From JAKANT01 sp035502095 (GTDB lineage Bacteria > Pseudomonadota > Gammaproteobacteria > Burkholderiales > Burkholderiaceae_F), in assembly GCA_035502095.1 (NCBI GenBank), contig DATJUX010000020.1, positions 62,001 through 126,000 of the forward strand: a stretch of 64,000 nucleotides of DNA, written 5' to 3'. The translations under genes were made by a program, and so were the position numbers. The notes beneath the pieces were generated by a model. That model saw nothing but the letters and a program-made list of their open reading frames with translations. It had not been told where the DNA came from and did not search any database. Positions 42,194 through 53,914 of this stretch are shown here, piece after piece (the stretch's first letter is position 1; each line of letters opens with the position of its first letter).

Positions 42194-43036
42194 TCAGCTC
42201 TTCACCGCGCCGGCCGTGAGGCCGGAGACCATGTAACGCCTGAAGGCGTAGTAGATCGCCGCCGGCGGCAGCGCGTAGACGAGTCCGGTCGCCATGAGGA
42301 GCTCCCACGGCGAATCGTCGGCGGCCAGGAAGTTGCCGAGCGCCACCGCAAGCGTGACGCTGTCGTCGCGCGAGAGCAGCAGGAAGGCGTACAGGTACTC
42401 GTTCCACGCGAGCAGCAGCGCATAAGTGCCCACGGCGACCAGCGACGGCACCATCAGCGGCAGGTAGACGAGGCGGAACAGCTGCAGCGGCGAGGCGCCG
42501 TCGATGCGCGCCGCCTCGTCGAGCTCCCAGGGCAGCTTGTCGCTCGCCTGCTTGAGCACCCAGATGCAGTACGGCGCGGCGATCGTCACCATCGCCAGGA
42601 TCAGCGCCCACTGGTTGTTGAGCAGGCCGTAGTTGCCCATGGTCTTGTACATCGGTACCGCGAGGAAGGCAGCCGGGATGAAGTAGGTGAACAGCGCCAG
42701 GTTCATCACCAGCCGCCCGCCGCGCACCTTGAGGCGGCTGATCGCGAATGCCGCCGCGGTGGCGACGAGCAGCGTCAGTGCGCCGACCGTCAGAGCGATC
42801 ACGAGCGAGTTGCCGAGCTGCACCCAGAAGTGATTGAGGTAGAAGTGCTGCTGGTGGAAGACTATCGAGAAGTTCTGCAGCGTCGGATGGGTCGGCCACA
42901 GGCGGCCGGAGGTCGCCGAGTCGCGGCCCGAAATGGCGAACAGCAGCAGGTGGTAGATCGGGATCGCGGTCCACAGGAACACCGGGATCCCGATCAGCAG
43001 CAGCCGCGCTTCGGCCGCGATCGCCTTGCGCTTCAT
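42194..43036 (-). CDS. Carbohydrate ABC transporter permease, MalG type
   Basis: The 280-residue protein has six hydrophobic helices and the EAA loop DEAARIDGASPLQLFRLVYLPLM (given in part) that docks to the ATPase, followed by the WNEYLYAFLLL segment typical of MalG/UgpE. Its ATG overlaps the stop of the upstream permease gene (ATGA), so the two permeases are made in equal amounts. Confidence 0.9.
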   Translation of the reverse strand: MKRKAIAAEARLLLIGIPVFLWTAIPIYHLLLFAISGRDSATSGRLWPTHPTLQNFSIVFHQQHFYLNHFWVQLGNSLVIALTVGALTLLVATAAAFAISRLKVRGGRLVMNLALFTYFIPAAFLAVPMYKTMGNYGLLNNQWALILAMVTIAAPYCIWVLKQASDKLPWELDEAARIDGASPLQLFRLVYLPLMVPSLVAVGTYALLLAWNEYLYAFLLLSRDDSVTLAVALGNFLAADDSPWELLMATGLVYALPPAAIYYAFRRYMVSGLTAGAVKS

Positions 43037-43890
43037 TTCGAGAGCCGCTTCATCATGAAGTACACCAGCGGCAGCACCAGCGGCAGCGCGACCACGATCG
43101 AGGCCATCGCGAGGTCGACCTGGTCCAGCCGCAGGTAGCGGATGCCGAGCGTCGCCAGCACGTGGGTCAGGTCGGCGGGTCCGCCGCCGGTGAGCAGGTA
43201 GACGCTGTTGAAATCGCCGAGCGTCCAGATCATCGAAAGAATCGTCGACGTGAGGTACAGGCCGCGCAGCGAGGGCCAGGTGATGAAGCGGAATTTCTGC
43301 CAGCGCGTGGCGCCGTCGACCGACGCGGCCTCGTATTGCTCGCCGGGAATCGCGAGCCGGCCCGCGACCAGGATCAGGGTCCAGAAGGGCAGCGACTTCC
43401 AGACGTGCATCAGCATCGAAAACCCGAGTGCCAGCGTCGGATCGTTGAGCCAGTTCGGACCGTCGAGGCCGGTGAGGCGGAAGATGGTGGTGTTGATCAC
43501 CCCCCACTCGGGGTTGAGCATGAAGCGCACCGACAGGATGGTCGGGATCGACGGCACGGCCCAGGGCAGGATGAAGAGCACGGCCAGGATCCGGATCCAC
43601 CAGCGCGCCTGGACGAAGAATCCGGAAAGCGCGAGAGCGGCCAGCATCTTCAGGTTGATCCCGACCACGATGAACACGATCGTGTTGATGGCGGTGCGAA
43701 AGAAGATCGGATCGTCGATCAGCTTGACGTAGCTCGCCGGGTGGCGCGCCAGCCACAACCCGTAGCACACGGGGTACAGCACGAACACGGCGAACACCAC
43801 GACGTAGGGCGCGATGAGCGCGCGCCCCCAGAACTGCCAGCGGTTGAGGCCCTTGCGTGCGGCGGGGGCGGGCAGGGCGGCGGCGCTCAT
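43033..43890 (-). CDS. Carbohydrate ABC transporter permease, MalF type
   Basis: The 285-residue protein has six hydrophobic helices, the INTIVFIVVGINLKML region and an EAA loop with EQYEAASVDGATRWQKFRFITWP (shown in part). This is the first permease of the CUT1 pair, forming a heterodimer with the MalG-type protein. A REP-like hairpin lies between it and the binding-protein gene upstream. Confidence 0.9.
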   Translation of the reverse strand: MSAAALPAPAARKGLNRWQFWGRALIAPYVVVFAVFVLYPVCYGLWLARHPASYVKLIDDPIFFRTAINTIVFIVVGINLKMLAALALSGFFVQARWWIRILAVLFILPWAVPSIPTILSVRFMLNPEWGVINTTIFRLTGLDGPNWLNDPTLALGFSMLMHVWKSLPFWTLILVAGRLAIPGEQYEAASVDGATRWQKFRFITWPSLRGLYLTSTILSMIWTLGDFNSVYLLTGGGPADLTHVLATLGIRYLRLDQVDLAMASIVVALPLVLPLVYFMMKRLSK

Positions 43891-43918
43891 GGCGGTGACG
43901 CGTCACTGCGAGCGGACG

Positions 43919-43955
43919 CGAGGAATCCCGGCCCTGCGACGGCCGGGATTCCTCG
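43919..43955. repeat. REP-like 15-bp inverted repeat in the binding-protein/permease gap
   Basis: CGAGGAATCCCGGCC and GGCCGGGATTCCTCG form a perfect 15-bp stem around CTGCGAC. The right arm and its flank (to 43977) repeat the element at 34388. Such hairpins after a binding-protein gene often stabilise its mRNA and lower permease expression, which fits the usual need for excess binding protein. Confidence 0.7.
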
Positions 43956-43978
43956 CCTGCGGCTCGGAAATGAAGGGT

Positions 43979-45355
43979 TCAGTTCTGGCTTCCCGCGACG
44001 GCCTTGATGCGCGCGATCATCTCGTCGACGGCCTTGTCCACCGGCACCTTCTCGTTGAGGATGCGGTTCATCGCCTTGGCCCAGACGTTTTCGTTGTTCA
44101 GGACCGTGAACTTGTAGTTGCGGGTGAACTCGAACGGCACCGTGCCGGCCATGAACTGGTTGTAGACGGCCAGGCGATGCGGATCGGCCTTCCAGAACGC
44201 GCTTTGCTGCGCCTGCTTCATGACGGGGAACCAGCGTCCGAGCGCACCTTCGACATACGGCGTGAGATTGGCCTCCTCGAGCATGAACGAGACGAACTGC
44301 TTCGCGCCCGCCTTGTTCTTCGCGTCCTTGAAGATCACGCCCGTCTTGACGGCCGCGCGGTAGACCATCCTGGTGCCGTCGGGTTTCTTCGGGAACCCCG
44401 CCGTGGCGATGAGTTCGGTGTAGTTCTTCTTCGCCTGCGCGCGCTGCTCGTTCGTAAGCGTGGTGTTGTTGGCGTCGTCGAGCCACTTGGCGGCGATCGA
44501 GATGGTCGCGTTGTGGGTCAGGATGATGGTCTTGTTGTGGAAGGCGACGTTGTTGTCCGGATCCTTCCACGTGGTCGACGACGGCGGCGTGCAGTTCTTC
44601 ATGTACGGCGCGGTGTAGTCCGTCATCGCGTTGATGAGACCCTGGCGCACGGCCGGGTCGTCGACCTGCACCTTGCCGGACTCGCTCACCAGCTTGACGT
44701 TGTAGGCATCCATGAAGGTCAGGAACGAGTAGAACGAGTCGCTCGAGTCGACGCCCATCGGAAACCCGGTGCCGAACACGCGCGTGCCCGTCTTCTGCCG
44801 ATACGCCGGCTGCACTTTGTCGCACCAGAAGCCCCAGTATTCCTTCCACGTGGTCGGGATGTCGCTTTCCTTGAAGCCCGCCTCGGCCAGCATGTCCTTC
44901 CAGTACTGGATGTGCATGGTCTGCTGCTTGATCGGGAAGGCGTAGTAGGCGCGCGTCTTGGTCTGGTCGTTGTAGAGGAACGTCGTCGCCAGCGCGGCCG
45001 GCTCGAAGTGGGACCGCAGCGGGTCGATCACGTCGGTGATGTCTGCGAGCTTGCCATCGAAGGCCCACTTGGCCGTGACCTGGAAGTCGTATACGTCGGC
45101 GTAGGCCACGTCCGGCGGGCTTCCGGAATCGAGCGCCGAGACCGTCTTCGGGATCATGTCCTGCACCGGGTACTGCGACAGTTCGACCTTGATGTTCTTG
45201 TGCTTCTCTTCGAACTTGCGGATGGCTGCGAACAGGGCGTCGTCTTCCGCCTTGTAGAAGCCCTTGACCCACCACACGGTGAGTCTTTCCTGCGCGTGCG
45301 CCGGGACGGCCAGGGCAACAACAATGCCGATCGCGGCCGCGATCCAGGTCCTCAT
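43979..45355 (-). CDS. Carbohydrate ABC transporter substrate-binding protein, family 1
   Basis: A signal peptide (TWIAAAIGIVVALAVPAHA) precedes a 435-residue mature protein: LTVWWVKGFYKAEDDALFAAIRKFEEKH, VDVAYADVYDF-like segment DVAYADVYDF, YYAFPIKQQTMHIQYWKDML (pieces only), and GFWCDKVQPAY. This matches MalE/UgpB-type binding proteins for maltose-like sugars. It is first in the operon, ahead of two permeases and the ATPase, and divergent from the trehalose synthase gene, which suggests an alpha-glucoside such as trehalose or maltose. Confidence 0.88.
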   Translation of the reverse strand: MRTWIAAAIGIVVALAVPAHAQERLTVWWVKGFYKAEDDALFAAIRKFEEKHKNIKVELSQYPVQDMIPKTVSALDSGSPPDVAYADVYDFQVTAKWAFDGKLADITDVIDPLRSHFEPAALATTFLYNDQTKTRAYYAFPIKQQTMHIQYWKDMLAEAGFKESDIPTTWKEYWGFWCDKVQPAYRQKTGTRVFGTGFPMGVDSSDSFYSFLTFMDAYNVKLVSESGKVQVDDPAVRQGLINAMTDYTAPYMKNCTPPSSTTWKDPDNNVAFHNKTIILTHNATISIAAKWLDDANNTTLTNEQRAQAKKNYTELIATAGFPKKPDGTRMVYRAAVKTGVIFKDAKNKAGAKQFVSFMLEEANLTPYVEGALGRWFPVMKQAQQSAFWKADPHRLAVYNQFMAGTVPFEFTRNYKFTVLNNENVWAKAMNRILNEKVPVDKAVDEMIARIKAVAGSQN

Positions 45356-45554
45356 GGGTGCTCCTCCTCGTGTCGGGCCGGCCTGCGTGCGCCGTGCCCG
45401 GTTGTGATCGCAGCGTGCCCGCAGGGCCGGCGGAAGTCAAACCTTGGCGTACCGAGCCGGCGGCGAGGCAGCGGCGTGCGACGGCGCGCCGCGATTCGGT
45501 GAGTAAGATCGCCCCGCCAGCATGGGCTGGCGCGAGTCCCGGAGAGGCCACGCC

Positions 45555-48044
<2,490 letters not shown>

Positions 48045-48074
48045 ACGACACGACGGTGCGGTGCTGGCGCCGTG

Positions 48075-48539
48075 TCAGGCGCGCGAGCCGCCTATGAAGG
48101 CCGCGAGCAGGCGCTTGAGCGCCCTGCCGTGTGCCTGTCCGAGCGAAGCCTCCTGGGCCGAACGCTGGCGTCGCACCGTGCCGCGCAATCCGGTGACCAG
48201 TGCCAGCCCCGGGTCGGAGATGTAGACCAGCACGCGCCGCAGATCCTGCGGATCGACGGCGCGCTGCACCAGCGCATCGGCGACCATGCGGTCGACCAGT
48301 TTCGAAAGTGTGGGCAGGCGCATCGACAGCGTCGCCGCGAGCCACGACATCGGCCGGCCGCTTTCGTCGGCCAGTACCTCGAGCACGCGCCAGTACTCGA
48401 CGGGGATACCCTTGGGACGCAGCACCCGCTCGAGATCCGCGGTGGCTTTGCGGGCGGCCTCGGAAAGGAGACTCTGCAGGGACGGCGTGCTGGACGCCGT
48501 CTTGCGGTTGCCGGTGCGAGCGCGCGACATCGGTCGCAT
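48075..48539 (-). CDS. MarR-family transcriptional regulator
   Basis: The protein of about 154 residues has the MarR winged helix: VEYWRVLEVLADESGRPMSWLA (in part), LSMRLPTLSKLVDRMVADALV for the recognition helix, and DLRRVLVYISDPG for the wing. The N-terminus may begin at 48539 or at ATG 48530. It is convergent with treS and divergent from the AmiC-like gene, 97 bases away, which is its most likely target. Confidence 0.85.
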   Translation of the reverse strand: MRPMSRARTGNRKTASSTPSLQSLLSEAARKATADLERVLRPKGIPVEYWRVLEVLADESGRPMSWLAATLSMRLPTLSKLVDRMVADALVQRAVDPQDLRRVLVYISDPGLALVTGLRGTVRRQRSAQEASLGQAHGRALKRLLAAFIGGSRA

Positions 48540-48636
48540 TCTAGTGTTCCGCCCGCAGCGAACGTCGTGGAGTCTTCGCGATTGTCGGCAGGACCATGAT
48601 GGCCCACACTCGCCACCGCAGACGACGAGAGGCCGA

Positions 48637-49779
48637 ATGATTTCGCAGGGGTGGGCGGACCTTGCCCAGCGCGCGCGCCCGGTGGCCGTGCGCAGCCGGC
48701 GCGCGCCCGATGACGGCGCCGGCTCGTACGCACCCAGCGCGGACGATGCATTCCGGGTCGGCATGCTGATTCCAATGTCCGGCGCCGCGGGTCTCTGGGG
48801 TCCGTCGTGCCTCGCGAGCGCCACGCTCGCGACGGAGGACTGGAACCGGGCGGGCGGCCATCACGGGCGGTGCGTGCGCCTCGTCGTCGTGGATGCAAGC
48901 GACGAATCGGCCAGCCTCGAGGACGATGTCGAAGACGTGACCGCGCAGGGAGGCGTCACGGCGATGGTCGGCATGCACACGAGTTCGGTGCGTGAGCGGA
49001 TCACCCGCGTGCTCGACGGCCGCCTGCCGCTCGTCTACACGCCGCTTTACGAGGGTGGCCCGCTGCCAAGCAACGTGATGGCGATCGGCGAGACGCCTGA
49101 TGACCAGCTTCTGCCCGCACTGGCGTGGCTCGGCGCGCGCTATCGCCTGACGCGCTGGTATCTGCTCGGCAACGACTATCGCTGGCCGCGCCGCACGCAT
49201 GCCCTGGCCAGCGAGGCCCTGGCGAGCGCGGGATGCGAGGTGCGCGGCAGCCGGTTCGTGCCGCTCGGCGCCTGCGATGCCGAACGAACGGTCGACGAGA
49301 TCCGGCGCAGCGGTGCGCAGGCGGTGCTCCTGTCGCTGGTCGGGCAGGACGCGGTCGAATTCAACCGGGCTTTCGGTGCGTGCGGACTTGGCGCGCGCAT
49401 CCTGCGGCTGTCCTGCGCGATCGAGGAAAACGGCCTGCTCGCGATGGGCCCGGACTGCACCGACGGCTTGTTCGTTGCGGCAGGCTATTTCGCCCGTCTC
49501 GGCACCGATCGCAACCACGCCTTCAGGGAGCGGTACTGGACGCGCTTCGGTGATCGTGCCCCAGCGCTCAACGCGCTCGGGCAGTCGACCTATGAAGGCG
49601 TGTCCTTCCTGCGCGCGCTGCTGTCGGGCACGCGGCGGCGCGGCGCCGAGGTCGAGTTCGCCAGCGTGCGCGGCACGCGCTGGCGCAGCAACGCCGACAA
49701 GGCAACGCCGATTTACCTCGCACAGGCCGAGGGACTCGCGTTGCGGGTCGTCCGCGGGTTGACTCGGATGGTGTCCTGA
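48637..49779 (+). CDS. AmiC/FmdD-like ligand-binding protein, apparently cytoplasmic
   Basis: The 380-residue protein has the type 1 periplasmic-binding fold found in branched-chain-amide binding proteins: FRVGMLIPMSGAAGLWGPSC, MVGMHTSSVRERI, YTPLYEGGPLPSNVMAIGETP (pieces only), WYLLGNDYRWPRRTH and LGQSTYEGVSFLRAL. This matches AmiC, the amide sensor of the amidase operon, and urea/amide transporter receptors. There is no signal peptide, so a cytoplasmic sensing role like AmiC is more likely than transport. A MarR gene lies divergently next to it; no AmiR or amidase gene is near. Confidence 0.75.
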   Translation: MISQGWADLAQRARPVAVRSRRAPDDGAGSYAPSADDAFRVGMLIPMSGAAGLWGPSCLASATLATEDWNRAGGHHGRCVRLVVVDASDESASLEDDVEDVTAQGGVTAMVGMHTSSVRERITRVLDGRLPLVYTPLYEGGPLPSNVMAIGETPDDQLLPALAWLGARYRLTRWYLLGNDYRWPRRTHALASEALASAGCEVRGSRFVPLGACDAERTVDEIRRSGAQAVLLSLVGQDAVEFNRAFGACGLGARILRLSCAIEENGLLAMGPDCTDGLFVAAGYFARLGTDRNHAFRERYWTRFGDRAPALNALGQSTYEGVSFLRALLSGTRRRGAEVEFASVRGTRWRSNADKATPIYLAQAEGLALRVVRGLTRMVS

Positions 49780-49813
49780 GCGCGGCGCCGCCGCGCGGCG
49801 GCCGCGGGCGAAC

Positions 49814-50092
49814 TCAATTCTCCGGGAAGACGGGCCGGAACGGGCCGCCGAGGAACTCGGTCGAATCGTCCGTCGGGTGGCTGAAGACGACGGTGACGAC
49901 CCGATCGTCTTGCGCGCCGTCGGCGCCCAATCCGAACGTCATCCACGTGTCCGGTTCCAGCAGGTCGCCGGCGATGGGTGCCGGTGCCGGGACGACCTGT
50001 GCCTCCCGATCCTCGACGCCATCGGCGGACTGCCCCGACGACCGCTCGGGTTCCGGCGCCAGTTCCGGGAAAGACGCGGGATGGGTGCTCAC
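49814..50092 (-). CDS. Hypothetical acidic protein, about 92 residues
   Basis: Read from a GTG at 50092 the frame gives VSTHPASFPELAPEP and ends DDSTEFLGGPFRPVFPEN. It is acidic and has a regular strand pattern (WMTFGLGADGAQDDRVVTVVF), which suggests real coding. There is no clear ribosome site. No family recognised. The rest of this 500-base gap between the AmiC-like gene and phaC shows only a Crp/Fnr-like site. Confidence 0.35.
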   Translation of the reverse strand: MSTHPASFPELAPEPERSSGQSADGVEDREAQVVPAPAPIAGDLLEPDTWMTFGLGADGAQDDRVVTVVFSHPTDDSTEFLGGPFRPVFPEN

Positions 50093-50227
50093 GCTGGTAT
50101 TAACGCAATCCCGCCTCGGAACCGGACAGGATGCGACCAGGCGAGCGCCTGACAGGCCGCTGACGGGCGGGGCTCGGCAGACGGGACGTGGTCGTCGAGG
50201 CCTGCCGCGACCTGATCGAACGCGGCC

Positions 50228-50241
50228 TTGACCCACGTCAG
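50228..50241. promoter_or_regulatory. Imperfect Fnr/Dnr-type box TTGAC-N4-GTCAG before phaC
   Basis: TTGAC-CCAC-GTCAG differs from the box at 25596 only at the last position and in the spacer. It lies about 60 bases before the phaC start, where an activator could sit. Control of PHA synthesis by oxygen or redox is a common theme; here it is only inferred. Confidence 0.35.
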
Positions 50242-50295
50242 GCGGCGTTTGCGGAGCTTCGCGCCATGGGGAGCCTGCCGCCTTATTGTTGAGCC

Positions 50296-52119
50296 ATGGA
50301 CATGCCCGTTGCCACGCCTGGGATCGTTGCGTCCGGACCCGACGTCGAAACCAGCCCGGGAACCGAAATCGCCCCCGGGGTATCGACGCAGAGCCCGCAT
50401 CTCGCCGAGCCGATTCCACTCGCCAACATCGACCGCGCACTGCGGGCGGCCGTGGCGCGTGTCAGTCGGGGCATCGCCTGGCCATCCCTGTTCGCCGCCT
50501 ACTCCGACTGGCTGTTTCACCTCGCGACGGCGCCGGGCAAGCAGATGGAACTGGTCGCGAAGGCCGCGCGCAAGCAGTCGCGCCTGGTGCGCTATGCGGT
50601 CGAGAGCGCGCAGCAGGAATGCGAACCGTGCATCGAGCCGCTGCCGCAGGATCGCCGGTTCAGGGATCCGGGCTGGCAGACCTTTCCGTTCAACCTCGTC
50701 TATCAGGCGTTCCTGCTGCAGCAGCAGTGGTGGTGGAACGCGACCACCGACGTCAAGGGTGTGAGCGAGCATCACCAGCGCGTGGCCGCCTTCATCGCGC
50801 GCCAGGCGCTCGACGTCGTCAGCCCGTCGAATTTCGTCGTCACCAACCCGGAAGTGCTGCGCCGCGTGGCCGAAACCGGCGGCGCCAACCTCGCTCGCGG
50901 GCTGGCCGACTGGTGGCTCGACTTGCTCGCCTTCGCGAGCGGCACCCGGCGCCGCGACGCCATGGCGTTCACGCCCGGACGCGACGTCGCGATCACGCCC
51001 GGCAAGGTCGTGTTCCGCAACGACCTGATCGAGCTGATCCAGTACACGCCCGCGACCGCGCGCGTTCACCCCGAACCGGTGCTGATCGTGCCGTCGTGCG
51101 TGTTGAAGTACTACATCCTCGATCTTTCGCCGCACAACTCGCTGGTGCGCTACCTGGTCGAGGCAGGTCACACGGTCATGATGGTTTCCTGGCGCAACCC
51201 GGACATGCGGGATCGCGACCTCGGGGTCGACGACTACCTGCGCCATGGCATCCGGGCGGCGATCGACGCGGTATCGCGCATCTGCCCGAACGCCGGCATC
51301 CACGCGGCCGGTTACTGCCTGGGCGGCACGTTCCTCGCGGCCGTCGCGTCCGCCCTGGCGGCGGCCGACGACAACCGGCTCGCATCGATCACGCTCATCG
51401 CGGCCGAGGTCGATTTCACCGAGGCGGGCGAGCTTTCGATCTTCATCGACGAGAGCCAGCTCGCCTACCTCGATGACCTGACGTGGGAGCAGGGATATCT
51501 GGACGGGCAGCAGATGGCCGGTGCGTTCATGCTGCTCAACTCGGCCGATCTGCTCTGGTCGCGCAACGTGCGCGCGTACCTGATGAACGAGCCGCCGCCG
51601 GCGACCGACCTCGCCTCCTGGAATGCCGACACGACCCGCCTGCCGCACCGGATGCACTCCGAGTACCTGCGCGCGCTGTACCTCCGCAACGACCTCGCTT
51701 CGAGCCGCATGTGCGTCGACGGGCGTCCGGTCGCACTGTCGGACATCCGCGCGCCGATCTTCCTCCTCGGCACGGAGCGCGACCACGTGTCGCCCTGGAA
51801 ATCGGTCTACAAGCTGCACCAGTATGCCGACACCGAGATCACGTTCTGCCTGACCAGCGGCGGACACAACGTCGGCATCGTCAATCCGCCCGGCGTCGCG
51901 GGCCGGCATTACCGGATCGGCACGTCATCGTCGCAGGACCACTACGTCGACCCCGATGTGTGGGTCGCGCGTACGCCGCCAGAGGAAGGTTCGTGGTGGC
52001 CCGCCTGGCAGGGTTGGCTGGCGGCGCGTTCCGGTGCCGCGGCGGAACCGCCTGACATGGGCGGTCACGACAAGCTGGTTCTGGGTGACGCGCCCGGCTC
52101 GTACGTCCTGATGCGATGA
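50296..52119 (+). CDS. phaC: Poly(3-hydroxyalkanoate) synthase, class I
   Basis: The 607-residue enzyme has the PhaC N-terminal domain (AWPSLFAAYSDWLFHLATAPGKQMEL, in part; WQTFPFNLVYQAFLL) and an alpha/beta-hydrolase core with the lipase-like box AGYCLGGT, whose Cys at about residue 341 carries the growing chain. The catalytic Asp is near LGTERDHVSPWKSVYKL and the His is in TSGGHNVGIVNPP. It polymerises hydroxyacyl-CoA into PHA granules. Its stop overlaps the ATG of the acyl-CoA synthetase gene, so substrate supply and polymerisation are coupled. No phaA or phaB is adjacent. Confidence 0.92.
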   Translation: MDMPVATPGIVASGPDVETSPGTEIAPGVSTQSPHLAEPIPLANIDRALRAAVARVSRGIAWPSLFAAYSDWLFHLATAPGKQMELVAKAARKQSRLVRYAVESAQQECEPCIEPLPQDRRFRDPGWQTFPFNLVYQAFLLQQQWWWNATTDVKGVSEHHQRVAAFIARQALDVVSPSNFVVTNPEVLRRVAETGGANLARGLADWWLDLLAFASGTRRRDAMAFTPGRDVAITPGKVVFRNDLIELIQYTPATARVHPEPVLIVPSCVLKYYILDLSPHNSLVRYLVEAGHTVMMVSWRNPDMRDRDLGVDDYLRHGIRAAIDAVSRICPNAGIHAAGYCLGGTFLAAVASALAAADDNRLASITLIAAEVDFTEAGELSIFIDESQLAYLDDLTWEQGYLDGQQMAGAFMLLNSADLLWSRNVRAYLMNEPPPATDLASWNADTTRLPHRMHSEYLRALYLRNDLASSRMCVDGRPVALSDIRAPIFLLGTERDHVSPWKSVYKLHQYADTEITFCLTSGGHNVGIVNPPGVAGRHYRIGTSSSQDHYVDPDVWVARTPPEEGSWWPAWQGWLAARSGAAAEPPDMGGHDKLVLGDAPGSYVLMR

Positions 52120-53795
52120 CCATGAGCAAGCCGATCTGGCTGGAGCAGTACCCGGCGGGAATCGCCGCCGAGGTCGACGTGCATCAATACCGCTCGCTCA
52201 AGGAAATCCTGGAGACGAGCTGCCGCCGGTTCGCGACTCTGCCGGCCTATAGCAACATGGGCACCGTCATCACCTACGGCGAGCTCGAGTTGGCGAGCCG
52301 CGCGTTCGGAGCGTACCTGCAGAAATGCGCCGGGCTGAAGCGCGGCGATCGGGTCGCCATCATGATGCCGAACCTGCTGCAGTACCCGGTGGCGCTGTTC
52401 GGCGCCCTGCGGGCCGGGTTCACGGTGGTCAACACCAACCCGATGTACACGCCACGCGAGCTCGAGCACCAGCTCAAGGACTCCGGCGCGACCGCGATCG
52501 TGGTGCTCGAGAACTTCGCCGACACGCTGCAGCAGGTGATCGCCCGCACGGCGGTGAAGACGGTCATCACCACCCAGGTCGGCGACATGTTTCCGCCCGC
52601 CAGGCGCCTGCTCACCAACTTCGTCGTCAAGCACCTGAAGAGGATGGTGCCGCCGTGGCGGATTGCCGGCACGATCGACTTCCCGAGCGCGCTGCGTGCA
52701 GGGCGCACGCGCACGCTCGAAGATGTCGAGCTGGGCCCGGACGACATCGCCTTCCTGCAATACACCGGCGGCACCACAGGCATCGCCAAGGGCGCGGTGC
52801 TCACCCACGGCAACCTCGTTGCCAACCTGCAGCAGGTGTCGGCGTGGATCGCACACGACCTGATCGAAGGCAAGGAGACGGCCGTCATCCCGCTGCCGCT
52901 CTACCACGTCTACGCGCTCACCTCGAATCTGGTCTTCATGAAGATCGGCGCGCACTGCGTGCTGATCACGAATCCGCGCGACCTGCCCGCCTTCGTCAAG
53001 GTCCTGAAGAACCTGCGCTTCACGGCGATCGTGGGCGTCAACACGCTCTACAGCGCGCTGCTCAACCACGCCGGGTTCGCCGAGGTCGATCTGCGCAACC
53101 TGAAAGTCGCATCGGCCGGCGGCATGGCCGTGCAGCGCGTGGTGGCCGAACGCTGGAAGAAGCTCACCGGCGTCCCGCTCGTCGAAGGTTATGGACTGAC
53201 CGAGACCTCGCCGGTGGCGATCTCGAACGCGCTCGACATCGAGGACTGGACCGGCACGATCGGGGTTCCGATTCCCTCGACCGACGTCGCAATCATGGAC
53301 GAGGAGGAAAAGATGCTCCCGTTCGGCGAGGTGGGCGAGATCTGCATCCGCGGCCCGCAGGTGATGAAGGGATATTGGAATCGCCCGGACGAAACCAGCA
53401 AGGTATTCACGCGCGGAGGATGGCTGCGCACCGGCGACATGGGATTCATGGATGCGCGCGGCTACGTTCACATCACCGACCGCAAGAAGGACATGATCAT
53501 CGTGTCCGGCTTCAAGGTGTTCCCCAACGAGATCGAGGACGTGGTGGCGATGCACCCCGGCGTGCTCGAGGTCGCCGCCATCGGCGCGGACGACGCCAAG
53601 TCGGGTCAGGTGGTCAAGATCGTGGTCGTGCCGAAGGATCCGGCCCTGACCGAAGCCGAGCTGATCGCGCACTGCCGGCAGCACCTCACCGGATACAAAG
53701 TGCCGAAGCTGGTCGAACTGCGCAGCGAACCACTGCCCAAGACCAACATCGGCAAGATCCTGCGCCGCGCATTGCGCGAACCGGCCCCTGCCTGA
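52116..53795 (+). CDS. fadD: Long-chain fatty acid-CoA ligase (FadD type)
   Basis: The 559-residue AMP-forming ligase shows the P-loop-like YTGGTTGIAKGAVLTH, the adenine-binding GYGLTETSPV, RGPQVMKGYWN, and WLRTGDMG, ending with the C-terminal hinge and catalytic Lys in PKTNIGKILRRALR. It activates a fatty or hydroxy acid as its CoA ester. The ATG at 52116 overlaps the phaC stop (ATGA); ATG 52122 is an alternative. Coupling to phaC suggests it makes acyl-CoA for PHA, directly or through beta-oxidation. Confidence 0.88.
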   Translation: MTMSKPIWLEQYPAGIAAEVDVHQYRSLKEILETSCRRFATLPAYSNMGTVITYGELELASRAFGAYLQKCAGLKRGDRVAIMMPNLLQYPVALFGALRAGFTVVNTNPMYTPRELEHQLKDSGATAIVVLENFADTLQQVIARTAVKTVITTQVGDMFPPARRLLTNFVVKHLKRMVPPWRIAGTIDFPSALRAGRTRTLEDVELGPDDIAFLQYTGGTTGIAKGAVLTHGNLVANLQQVSAWIAHDLIEGKETAVIPLPLYHVYALTSNLVFMKIGAHCVLITNPRDLPAFVKVLKNLRFTAIVGVNTLYSALLNHAGFAEVDLRNLKVASAGGMAVQRVVAERWKKLTGVPLVEGYGLTETSPVAISNALDIEDWTGTIGVPIPSTDVAIMDEEEKMLPFGEVGEICIRGPQVMKGYWNRPDETSKVFTRGGWLRTGDMGFMDARGYVHITDRKKDMIIVSGFKVFPNEIEDVVAMHPGVLEVAAIGADDAKSGQVVKIVVVPKDPALTEAELIAHCRQHLTGYKVPKLVELRSEPLPKTNIGKILRRALREPAPA

Positions 53796-53844
53796 GCACG
53801 CCGCCGCGCGGTGTCCTCGCGCGCCCGCGCGCCGTCTCGCGCCC

Positions 53845-53878
53845 TTGGTCCGCCCGCGCGGTTCGGGACTGATATATT
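53845..53878 (+). promoter_or_regulatory. Candidate promoter of the soxYZAXB set
   Basis: TATATT at 53873-53878 stands out in GC-rich DNA and lies 36 bases before the soxY start; TTGGTC at 53845-53850 is the nearest -35-like hexamer but the gap of 22 bases is too long for a standard sigma-70 promoter. An activator-dependent promoter is possible. Confidence 0.3.
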
Positions 53879-53914
53879 CGATCGGACCCGGAAGAGGGGG
53901 ATGCGGAGAGAGCG

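Noticed and set aside
49787..49802. GCCGCC-GCGC-GGCGGC hairpin after the AmiC-like gene as a terminator
   Set aside because: The six-bp stem is in very GC-rich sequence with no T-run, so it is not distinguishable from chance.
53845..53878. A standard sigma-70 promoter for soxY
   Set aside because: The -10-like TATATT is good, but the nearest -35-like hexamer is 22 bases away, so a normal promoter is not supported; kept only as a weak candidate.
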